A DNA stretch of 64,000 bases from Cryoendolithus antarcticus (Eukaryota; Ascomycota; Dothideomycetes; Cladosporiales; Cladosporiaceae). This document shows, in pieces, positions 53,408-62,459 of this stretch (positions are counted from its first letter, which is position 1; every line of letters begins with the position of its first letter). The notes under the pieces are model-generated. The model was given only the letters and a program-made list of their open reading frames with translations, searched no databases and was not told the origin of the DNA. Position numbers and translations under genes: made by a program. The stretch lies in the NCBI GenBank assembly GCA_002077065.1, contig NAJO01000032.1, forward strand, positions 62,001-126,000, written 5' to 3'.

Positions 53408-55180
53408 ATGGCGACCGACGGAGCGCAACATGCGGCTCCTCCCCACCGACAACGCAGGATTCGATTCCATCGATCCCAGACGGCACCTGCTAGACCCACG
53501 GCATCACCTACAGCCCAAGGACCGATACTCACGCCTCTGGCTGTATCATTGCTGGGTGTGGAAGGCTGGCTGGACCAACCTGCTCCTCCGCGACGGCCGG
53601 CTAATGTGAATGGTATGACGAGCTCATCAGAGGATCGCGGCTCACGGCGAGCGCAGAGCCACTACAACTCTTTCCAGACGGTCTGCACAGCTGCGACAGA
53701 TGATCCACCAAAATATGCCACCGCCATGCGATATCTCCTGCCTGCTGTGGGTCGTCCATGTAGCGATGTGCTTCCAACATACAGTTGCACTGTCTCTCAC
53801 CAAGCTCGCCTGCTCATGAACATCGAGTCTCTCAATCCACTCGAGTCAGCCACAGTCTTTGAATCGCAATGGCGAGAAGTATACCTCATTCTCCAGGGCA
53901 CGCTCTTGTCTCTTCACCGCGCCAAAGACTCCGGAGCCGGCAAGCTCATCATATCTTACACTCTGCAACATGCGGAGATCGGCTTAGCGACAGACGCCAC
54001 GCACACTGTGCTCGTGCCGCAGACCAGACTAGCTCATCTAATTCCTGCGCCACTCCGTCAGCAAGCCTGGAAGAAGGATGCATCGCTGTTCAAGGCGGAG
54101 AAACAGACGATCTTCCGCCTAAGGGTGGAAGCCGAGCAACTCTTGTTCGCGGACCCGAGCGAGGCGAAAATCATCGATGTTGTGAGTGCGATCAGCGCCG
54201 GCATCGACATCGCGCCGCAGATTGACGAGCGGAGTATACCACGACAGTGCACCGTACCGCGACGGCGAAGGAGACACAGGGCGGTCTTCACTGGAACGGG
54301 CGAGGCGGATGCAGCGGCTGTGGCAGAGCAAGAGAGGATACTGAGGGAGATGTACCCTGGGTTTGCTGAGAATGGCACACAGCCAGAAGCGCAGACCGAC
54401 ACTCTCCCAGAGCAAACAACATCGAATCCACCGCCTCCTTCTCCGACTCGCGAAGAAGACGAAATCGACTTCTCCACCCTCCGCGAAACCCACTCCACTC
54501 CACAGACAGCTCGACCAACGCCATCTCGCTCCACGTCCTCCGTCTCCACGCCATCAGTACCCGCGCCCACCTCCCTACCACCTGACTCCAACGATGGCAA
54601 ACGGCACCCTCACCACCCGACCTCAGCTTCCCAAGCCCTCCGCTACACCCGCCGCTGCCTGCCCCTCCTGCCAGCAAACGCCATCCGAGCAAGCGACGTG
54701 ATAATGCAGCACAATGGCACGCGCTGCGTGATCAACTGGTGGCGAGGTGAGCTGGAGCCATGGGTCCTGCAGCCACCGAGCTACACGCTCTACCATGCGC
54801 CCGCAGAAGTCATTGCTGAGCGCGTCGAGCTACTGGATCGGCAGGCTGAAGAAGTCGAAGACGAGCCGGAAGACGATCGAAGGGGGCTGGAGCGCTTGAC
54901 GAGGCAGAGCAGCAACTCTGACTCCTCGCGCACTGTGCTGGATACACCGGGAAGTTCGAGAGAGGGCTGGCTGAGTGGAGAGGAGGATATTATAACGCCG
55001 CTCGAGCAAGCTGGGGAGGGGGTTATGGAGTCGGCGAAGGGCTTCTCGATCATGAGTCGGAAGCGGCCGGTACTTGTACGGGGAACGGGCATCAGCAAAG
55101 AGCTAAGCGGGGACGAGAGGCGGGCGAGGGCGGAGAGGGAGATTGAGAGGTTACAGTCGCATGTTGCGCTGTTTCTTTGA
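53408..55180 (+). CDS. PH-domain protein (YHR131C-like)
   Basis: Single exon, 590 residues. Residues 1-120 are basic and disordered. A pleckstrin-homology domain occupies about 145-270: FESQWREVYLILQGTLLSLH with the typical first strands, a long insert (YTLQHAEIGLATDATHTVLV), and FRLRVEAEQLLFADPSEAKI followed by a C-terminal helix VVSAISAGIDIAP. PH domains bind phosphoinositides or proteins at membranes. A Pro/Ser/Thr linker follows (320-410), then RYTRRCLPLLPANAIRASDV and IMQHNGTRCVINWWRGELEP, which are conserved in the fungal family that includes yeast YHR131C. The C-terminus has KRPVLVRGTGIS and a helical end. No membrane segment. Role unknown; membrane-linked signalling is inferred from the domain only. 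Confidence 0.88.
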   Translation: MATDGAQHAAPPHRQRRIRFHRSQTAPARPTASPTAQGPILTPLAVSLLGVEGWLDQPAPPRRPANVNGMTSSSEDRGSRRAQSHYNSFQTVCTAATDDPPKYATAMRYLLPAVGRPCSDVLPTYSCTVSHQARLLMNIESLNPLESATVFESQWREVYLILQGTLLSLHRAKDSGAGKLIISYTLQHAEIGLATDATHTVLVPQTRLAHLIPAPLRQQAWKKDASLFKAEKQTIFRLRVEAEQLLFADPSEAKIIDVVSAISAGIDIAPQIDERSIPRQCTVPRRRRRHRAVFTGTGEADAAAVAEQERILREMYPGFAENGTQPEAQTDTLPEQTTSNPPPPSPTREEDEIDFSTLRETHSTPQTARPTPSRSTSSVSTPSVPAPTSLPPDSNDGKRHPHHPTSASQALRYTRRCLPLLPANAIRASDVIMQHNGTRCVINWWRGELEPWVLQPPSYTLYHAPAEVIAERVELLDRQAEEVEDEPEDDRRGLERLTRQSSNSDSSRTVLDTPGSSREGWLSGEEDIITPLEQAGEGVMESAKGFSIMSRKRPVLVRGTGISKELSGDERRARAEREIERLQSHVALFL

Positions 55181-55430
55181 GAACATTGATGAGCACATGG
55201 ATGCACAGGCTGGGATGGTCTTATTGGAACATACGAAGAAGGGGAGGTGGGTCTTGCATTTGGGAAATGATGTTAGTTTTGAGCGATAGTGTATGTAGGA
55301 CGTATACTTCACGCAGGAATATGATGGTATCTGCGATACCTAGACACTCACATCCTCTGAATCACTGTTATCCGATCCAGCCTGAAGGTGCGTGACGTGA
55401 TGTGTTCATACACTCGCGACTTTACCAAAG
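55181..55430. other. Convergent 3' spacer
   Basis: 250 bp between two stops. Nothing recognised. Confidence 0.5.
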
Positions 55431-57069
55431 TCAGGCTCCTTCTACCTCCCATGCAGGACGCCAGACCTCCTCCTTGCCACCTAACTTCTCAGCATCCCCT
55501 AGCCGCAAGCTTCCAACCATGCTTTGCACCCGCCTCTCCTCGCCCTCAAGCACCTTCGCCTCTATGCCACGCATGATCTCCATCTCCTTAAGCGTCTCGT
55601 CAACGAGCTTATGACAAGTCTCGAGCAAGCGATGTAGTCCGGTCACGACCTCCTCTTCGCCATCCTCAGGCACAGATGGAGCAGGTGGCAAAGTCGCCAG
55701 TCCTCTTTGCAAAGCCCGAACCTGTAGGGCGATAGAGGTGTACGCGTCCTTCCACTCCCTTGGTAGCGGGTCTACGAATTCGCGGCCGTTGTCATAACTG
55801 ACTTCAGATACGGCCATGGCGTCTTCCAGCCAAGTTTCGAATTGCGCTACTAGATCGGCATACCGTGTTGACAGGAGAGCTTCAACATCCCGATGAATGC
55901 GCGCGAGGCTTTGCAGGTCGGCTACTAGCTCCGTTGGGTCATCGTTCCATGCTAGCAGTGCAGCAAGATTCTCCTGCTTCGCCTCTTCTGCTTCTCGTTC
56001 GCGTAGCGCAATAAGGGCAGTGCGAAGCTTGGCATGCCGGGCGCCTAGCTGACGCTCGGCGCTAGCTTTGTAGGCTCGCGTCGTGGCGAAAGAAGTGGAG
56101 TGAAGAAGCGAGAGGTGAAGGAGATGCAGGTCCTGGCGTGCGGACTCAGGGTCCTGTTCCTCTGTAGACTCAGCGGGCAAAGGCTTGATGTGGTGGGGTA
56201 ATGGTGGCTTCGGGAGTGCTGACTTGGCGGGCGAGAAGTGCTGTTGGTAAGTATTGAAGGAAGGCTTGCCTGGTGGTTGCAGGGCTTGTAGCCGGGATTG
56301 AGGATGACTTTCTGATGGTGGTTTGCGTGGCGACAGGGGCGATGGGAGAGATGACTGCGATGAGGTCGAGATAGTGGAGGCGCGCTTCAAGGCTGTCGAT
56401 ATTGCCGCACTGCTCGTGCGGGTGGGAATCTGATACTGCGGAGCGCGGATGCTCGACGTACGGGCTAAGCCTGAGGCACTCGCAGGCTGCCGAATGGAAG
56501 ATGAACGCTTGGGGACGGAATCTTGAGCAGGCTGGCGGGCGATTGCAGCAGCCGAGGACACTCCTGTAGACGATGCGTTGCTGTCCTTCGACTGTGTACG
56601 CGCGTGCGTTCGTACTGAGGGTGCTCGACCCAGCTGCGTGCCTGCGGTACTGGGCACCATCATGGACATAGGTCTCGGCCGAGCCATCTTCGTAGGCGGT
56701 GGAGGCATGGCCCTTTGGTCGGCATAGTGCGAATCTCTAGGCGACCGATCGCCTGGTACAGCGGGTTGATACCCATCACCTCCATCTTCCACATCTTCGT
56801 CCACCGACTCAATGCCGGGGGTTGCATGTTCTGCCGAGCTTGTCCTGGACAGCTGTGGCAACAAGCTTCTTTTCTTCATCGAGCGCGACGTTGGCGCGTC
56901 TTGAGGAGCAGACAGTGCCCCAAAGTTCGGCTATCGATGGTCTCAGCGCCATTGACTGGTCCTAGGGAGGTTCGGAGGGTACCTCGATCATCGACACCGG
57001 CCGACTTCTGCCAGCACCTGCACCGGTAGGTCGCCGAGTTGACGGCAGACGACTAGACGGGGCAGCCAT
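55431..57069 (-). CDS. Unrecognised Ser-rich protein with helical C-terminal half
   Basis: Two exons, 57069-56983 and 56930-55431, with a 52-nt intron (GTACCC...GATAG), encode 528 residues. The first exon gives MAAPSSRLPSTRRPTGAGAG..., and a stop just before the acceptor shows the intron is needed. Residues 1-260 are disordered, basic and Ser/Pro-rich, with many SS/RTSS stretches. Residues 265-500 are helical: LHLLHLSLLHSTSFATTRAY, then ERQLGARHAKLRTALIALRE, LVADLQSLARIHRDVEALLS and FETWLEDAMAVSEVSYDNG, ending in a helix pair (RLLETCHKLVDETLKEMEIM). A basic Ser-rich N-terminus followed by this helix array resembles the QWRF/HAUS8 microtubule-binding augmin subunits, but that resemblance is weak and by eye. 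No enzyme motif, signal peptide or membrane segment. Confidence 0.72.
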
Positions 57070-57845
57070 GCTCGTCTCTGAATAGCCAGAAAGTAGTGCG
57101 AAAGAGCAACGACGAGAATGGTACCAGCAATAACTCAGGCATGCATTGAGGAGGTGTTGACGATTGCTTCTTGGCGTTGCAGTCGAAGCTCTTCACGCGA
57201 CGCGCATTCCTCTCTTCTTTGACTAAGTAAGGTAGCATCATACATGACCACATACAATGACTCCGAGCCCTGACGACCGATCGACTCAGAACGACATACA
57301 GAGAGGTTTGACTCATCATGTCGTCCACGCTGCACTGCCGTCATGAGCCCTGTGATGCCTCGCGGACAGGGCCTATCGACCCTGACGACACGCTCTTGAA
57401 CGCAGCAGAAGTGATAGTGCCCACGAAGCTACCCACACCACATCAACGCGACCGCTGTCAACAACGGAGTTGATAGTGACTGGCGCACGCAGGTATGGTC
57501 GACAGTCAATAGAGACAACGCCGCTTTTGACCACAGAGGTACAGTACGATGCTCAGTTATGTTGTCTTCTGAACCACTTCCCATCCTGCTCCTTCATCCA
57601 TATATCGCTTCCCATCATTTCATGTCAACAGCGCTGCGAATAACCTGCGTCTTTTTGAACGACGTCGAAGAGCCCGGCCACTTGGAATCAGTCAATAGCT
57701 GCAGCTGCAGCCTTATCTTCAACCCTGACCGCTAGTCGGGGACTGTTCCGGAAACGCAGGTGAAGTATCTCTATACTCAGTCGAGAAGCCTTGCAAGAAT
57801 CGCACGGAGGGCGACGAGTCGCATAGCTTCAGCTAAGTCCAGAAC
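57070..57845. other. Divergent promoter region
   Basis: 776 bp between divergent genes at 57069 and 57846. No supported gene or repeat. Confidence 0.6.
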
Positions 57846-59105
57846 ATGTCGAAGCCCTGCAGAGATGGCCCAACAGCTGCCGCTGAGACGGGGTACCCAG
57901 GCTCCGGCAAGATTGTCATCGAATCCATCGCGAGCCACAAACCTCAGGACATCGAAGTCACGCTCCGGTATCTCGCCAAAGATCCACTGTACGACCACAT
58001 CAAGCCCCTCCAGGTAACGCCAAACTTCGCCACCACAGCGCACCTTTCGAATGTGCAACTCACTTCAGGCCCGCCCGAAATCCTCCACGATGTGCTGGAT
58101 CACTTTCACTTTTCTCTGGACACCCATGGCTTCCGGTACGTCCACGCGCCCACCGACTTCTCAGCATGGACTTCGCAAAGTGATCTAACATCGTCTTATC
58201 TCTCGGAACTAGATCACGTGCTACGCGAAAATGTGGATGGCTGCGACGAGATCCTCTTCTACGACCTCCGAACCCGCCACGCCCTACCCTCCGGCTCTCG
58301 CACATCCGAAGGCCTCTCCTCGAACCCCTTCGCAAGACAAGTCCACACCGACAACACGCCCTCCTCGGCCCTGGAGAAAATCCAGCAACTGACAGACATG
58401 AAAGCCGAGTTTCTACTCCGCAGCCGCTGTCGTCTTATAAACCTATGGCGGCCGATAAAGCATCCTGTCTTTGACTGTGGGCTTGCTGTGGCGAGCGGGG
58501 CAAGTTTGAGAGCTGGTGATGTACGGGAATGTGATAGACGGAGGGCAGACACGGGGGCGTATTGGGACACGATGGGTGTTGTGCAGTATCGACCTGGCTT
58601 CGAATGGTACTACCTGAGCAATCACAGTCCAGACGATATGATACTGTTCAAGAACTTCGATTCCGATGAGAGCTTGGACGCCAAGATCTGCTTGCATACT
58701 GCTTTCGACTTACCGCCGGAGTCGATATCAGCCAACGCTCCACAGCGAGAGAGTATCGAGGTCAGGGCACTGGTCTTCACCTTCCCTCCGCCGTCACTTG
58801 GAAGGCTGCAGCCCAGCGCACCACTCTTGCCACTCATCAAGCCTGCCCTCAAGCTCGACTCAGGCTACGAGCCCGACCAGCTGACTTCGTCTCTACACTC
58901 TCTGGCCGTGAGAACAGATATTGACGAATGCACGGAGGTCAAAGATGCCGAGCTTTTGCTCAGGAAGCGAAGGATACGGGATCTGGAGCAGATGGTCAGG
59001 GACTTGGCCCGGGAAGGCCATGACTTGCGCGCTCAATCAGCAGTTCAGCAGGGCAGGATTCGGGACTTGGAAGCGCTGGTTGATCGGCCAGTGGTGTCGC
59101 CTTGA
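57846..59105 (+). CDS. AsaB/GA4-desaturase-like Fe(II) oxygenase with coiled-coil tail
   Basis: Single exon, 419 residues. Residues 15-335 fit the AsaB/CmcJ/gibberellin GA4-desaturase-type family of non-haem iron enzymes: VTLRYLAKDPLYD near the start, ARQVHTDNTPSSA with the HxD metal-ligand pair, RLINLWRPIKHPVFDCGLAV, YLSNHSPDDMILFKNFDSDE and a following HTAFD, then RESIEVRALVF. Such proteins hydroxylate or desaturate small molecules, often in secondary metabolism. Unusual here is a C-terminal extension of about 60 residues, charged and helical, with two RIRDLE heptad-like units (RIRDLEQMVRDLAREGHDL, RIRDLEALV). No other biosynthetic gene lies within the window. Substrate unknown. Confidence 0.87.
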   Translation: MSKPCRDGPTAAAETGYPGSGKIVIESIASHKPQDIEVTLRYLAKDPLYDHIKPLQVTPNFATTAHLSNVQLTSGPPEILHDVLDHFHFSLDTHGFRYVHAPTDFSAWTSQSDLTSSYLSELDHVLRENVDGCDEILFYDLRTRHALPSGSRTSEGLSSNPFARQVHTDNTPSSALEKIQQLTDMKAEFLLRSRCRLINLWRPIKHPVFDCGLAVASGASLRAGDVRECDRRRADTGAYWDTMGVVQYRPGFEWYYLSNHSPDDMILFKNFDSDESLDAKICLHTAFDLPPESISANAPQRESIEVRALVFTFPPPSLGRLQPSAPLLPLIKPALKLDSGYEPDQLTSSLHSLAVRTDIDECTEVKDAELLLRKRRIRDLEQMVRDLAREGHDLRAQSAVQQGRIRDLEALVDRPVVSP

Positions 59106-60007
59106 TGGGCGAGAGCTGTTGGTTATGCGATATTCAGGCACGAAAGACAGTTCACCTGAACGGGAACATTATCTAGGGCTGCAGAGACTTGCAAGACTCC
59201 CTGACCCACCTGTCTTCATAGTGTCCCAAGTCGGGAGGCCTGTCTCGGGCGCCTAGACCATGTATGATGTGTACGCTCAAGACGATTATGAGAAGGCACC
59301 GGGTGTGCGGGGGAAAGTTAATGGGGTGGCGGAGGGCGCGGCCGCGGAAGGGGAGGCGCTGGCTGTTGAGGCTGCGGGCGAGAGCGCGATGATGGGGTTG
59401 ATAGAACGATGGTTGGGTGATGTTATGGCTTGATCTGGAGATACCTGGGTTGGCGTTAATTCGGAGACTTGCTTGCATAGGTGGAAAGTGTAACATCAGA
59501 TCGAGAAGAAGCTTGGCTCCGGCAGACAGATGGAGATTATGGCGTTCACCTTATCACTGTCGCCCTCGCACTGAGTACTTCTCGTGTATTGATGAATCTG
59601 CTCAATCTAGTCTGCTCTCAACAACATATACACACATCACAATGTCGGGCACAGTGACTTCGGTTTCTCCGCACGGCTCAATGATCACCACAGCAGCAGT
59701 AATTTGTTACCGAACGATGTCATTTCCAACGCGTAAGGTGCTTGACGATTGGATCTGGACATACGGCGGCTAGTGTTCAATACATCCACTCCCTAGCTAT
59801 CTGAAGCTACTGCCATTCACACAGCCCATTAGCACTCGCACTTCAAACCGCCCACCTAAACCAGAAAAGAAGCCCGAAACCATCAAAAAGACTCGCCGAA
59901 TTTCACATGCAGAATCATTTCCATTGTACCCTGATGTCCATCAGAAAGTCTCTCAGTCCAGCCAAATCGCCTCGCACCCGCCCGCCCTGATCACTTCACC
60001 AGGGACT
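59106..60007. other. Convergent intergenic region with a short open frame
   Basis: 902 bp between two convergent stops. A 57-codon ORF (59260-59433, + strand; MYDVYAQDDYEKAPG... to ...IERWLGDVMA) has a coding-like Ala/Glu/Gly composition and follows directly after a CTAG that could be a splice acceptor, but no family is recognised. Nothing else is seen. Confidence 0.5.
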
Positions 60008-62182
60008 TCAAGAAATGAATGGAACCGAAGTTGGCGCCGCGGAACTCTTCATCGTCGCAGGATTCACGATCTCAAGCGCAGTGATGTAGCTAGTGTAATG
60101 CCCTGACACTGTGCCTGTCACAGCTACAACCATGCCCTTCGTAGGGCCCTTCGATGCCAAAGGCGTGTGGGTGAACTTGAGCGTCGTGGGATTGAAGACT
60201 CTCCGGCTAGAAGTATCGGCGGACCCGATGGAGATCGACGGCTCGGGGCTGGTCGACGTAGTGGCGCGTTTGACCTGTCTGCGTGCGGCGGCTGGCGGCT
60301 GTGTGGGGCGGAGTAGGGAGCCGGTGCCGTGGGCGATGGCGCTACCCGTTGAGGTGGGTGTGTGAGTAGACGTTGGTTGGCGCGTAGACATGGGCGTGTG
60401 TGTCAAGGTCGATGTGCTGGTCGAGAAGGGCAGAACGGCGCCGTTCGCGCCAGTGGGCCGGATGACGACAGTGGTGGAGCGGGTGCTGTAGCATTCGGTC
60501 TTGGTACTTAGAGGGAGGGTGATGTGGGAAGTGTGGGTTGGGCAGACCTGATCAGGTTGTCAGCTTGTTGTCCTTGCGCGAGAGGAAGTAGAGAATAGGA
60601 GACTTACGTGCGCATCCTTCCCGAGCACAGTCGTGACATACTTTCCCGAGCAACCTTGGCAATCCATGAACGTGGTTGTAGTGGACTGATACTTGGTCGA
60701 AGTACACTCAAAGAAGTCTGGACGCTTGGTGAACGTCGTTGTGTAGTTCGCTCTCGCTGCCGGGAGACTAGTAGGCGCAGCATGGCCGGATGCCACGGCG
60801 GTCCCGCCAGTGAGAAACAAACTCTCGAGAGATAGGAGTGAAGAAAGTATTGCCAGGTCGGTGTTTATGAGAGGGTGCGGCTTGGCGGTTGTGACGGTGC
60901 TCGGGGTCGAGTGGGCAGAGGTCGGGGTGGTGTGGTGAGATGTAGATGTCGTGTGGGTGGAGGGAGAGGTGGCGTGGCGGGAGGTAGGTAAGCTGCTCGC
61001 GCCAGAGGTCCAGACAGGATCACCGGCGATGGCTGTTGGGCCATTCTTGTGCTGGGTCGAGTTGCCATGCTGGCTAGACCAAACGTCAGGTGTCCAGCTC
61101 GAGGTCATATCCGAGTCGGCAAGGGGAGAAACCGTGGTAGTAGGGTGAGGGAAAGTGGTTGGGTGAGCAGTGGCAGTGGCACATAAGGTGAGGAGGACAG
61201 TCTGCGTACTCATGTAGATCATCCTCACTGTCGTGGTATTTGGTGCATCGGTCCAGACGAAGGTCCCTGTCCCATTAACGCCTTGATACGGATGCTGTAC
61301 GCTTTGCCACCCTTGACCATGCTCTCCTCTGTGCTGCTGCCACTCTTTGGGACTGACGCCAGGCGGTGGACCCATAGGATGACCTGGCTCCCAAGGAGAC
61401 TGAGTTGGATTCGGAGAAGCAGGCATGCCGCTGGGATGCACGCCTGCGACTCCAGGTGGCTTCCCATGGTGGCCGGCGGGCTGAGTAGGCCAATGCTTCA
61501 TCTTGCCTGCTCCATGAGCCATGCCTGTTCTGTACACCATGCCACCGCTGAGCCCGCTCCAGTGATGCTCACCACCGTGCTGGGATTGCACCGGCAATGT
61601 GACCACACGAGGTGGCGGCGCCGGGATGACATGTGTCGTAGTCATGGCATGAGGCGTCTTGGTGGTGGTCTTCGTGGAAGTGCAAGACGACGAAGTCGAT
61701 GTGGTGGTGAGACCAGAGCTTCTGGCTGCAGCTCCCACATCGACTTCGGCGCCACGGAACGCCGCTGGGCCAGGCGGGTATGTATCGGTGGCAACAGTTG
61801 TGGTCACGGTGTGTATGCTGGTGGGGTGGGTCGTGAGCGTAGTGTGCACACTCTTGAGCGAGCTGGTGGTCGGTGTTATGTAGTTGAGCATGGTGATCGC
61901 AGAAGGGCTCGACTTGGGCCAGGCAGATGGGAGGTTACCCGGATCAACGTGGTTGGGGATAAGAGCGGGCGACTGAGTAGACTCGAGGGGCGTGGTAGGG
62001 GTGGCGGCGATCGTAGTGATCGGCTCGATAGGAGCAGAGGCGCTGTATCATTGTCAGCGACGGGAAAGTGTACACACAGCATTGGATTAGTTGCCAATCA
62101 GTGCAATCGTCTTGATTGAGAAGGTAGGAGAAACCCACAATGCAGCGCCGGTGAGCTGAGTAGCAAGGAGGATGTTCTTCAT
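60008..62182 (-). CDS. Secreted Thr/Ser/His-rich protein
   Basis: Three exons, 62182-62139, 62042-60608 and 60547-60008, with introns of 96 and 60 nt, encode 672 residues. The joins give LTGAA-FASAPIEP and GKDAH-VCPTHTSH. A signal peptide (MKNILLATQLTGAAFASA) begins exon 1 and is split by the first intron. The rest is rich in Thr, Ser, His and Pro (for example THPTSIHTVTTTV, ATSPSTHTTSTSHHTTPTSA), strongly suggesting O-glycosylation. A Gly/His/Pro block (HHWSGLSGG, MGPPPGVSPKEWQQHRGEHG) lies near residue 160-240. Around residue 460-510 there is a Cys patch (FFECTSTKYQSTTTTFMDCQ, GCSGKYVTTV, VCPTHTSH, ECYSTRS). The C-terminus has no GPI signal or membrane segment. Likely cell-wall or extracellular; function unknown. 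Confidence 0.82.
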
Positions 62183-62459
62183 CGTGAATACAGTCATCGT
62201 AGTAGAAGACCTAAAGAGGGACAATGTAACAAAAAGTAACAGACCTGCTTAATATAGTGCAATGAGTGGAAGTAGGAAGAAGCAGTACTCGAATTCTGTC
62301 TTGGCCTCCTCGACCGGCGGAGCAAACCACCAGGAACGCCATTCTCTGCTGCTTCTTGACACGTGCAGTGTTTATATTTGCGTCTATTGCTCGTGCGGGA
62401 TGCATTGTCCTACAAGTGTAGCGCTGAAGTTCGACTCAATCTGTTGCCATGGAATTGAA
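62183..62459. other. Spacer between two - strand genes
   Basis: 277 bp, promoter of the Thr/Ser-rich gene and 3' end of the SET gene. Nothing recognised. Confidence 0.5.

Noticed and set aside
57846..59105. Secondary-metabolite gene cluster around the AsaB-like enzyme
   Set aside because: Neighbours are a PH protein, a coiled-coil protein, a secreted protein and a SET protein; no synthase, transporter or pathway regulator is seen.
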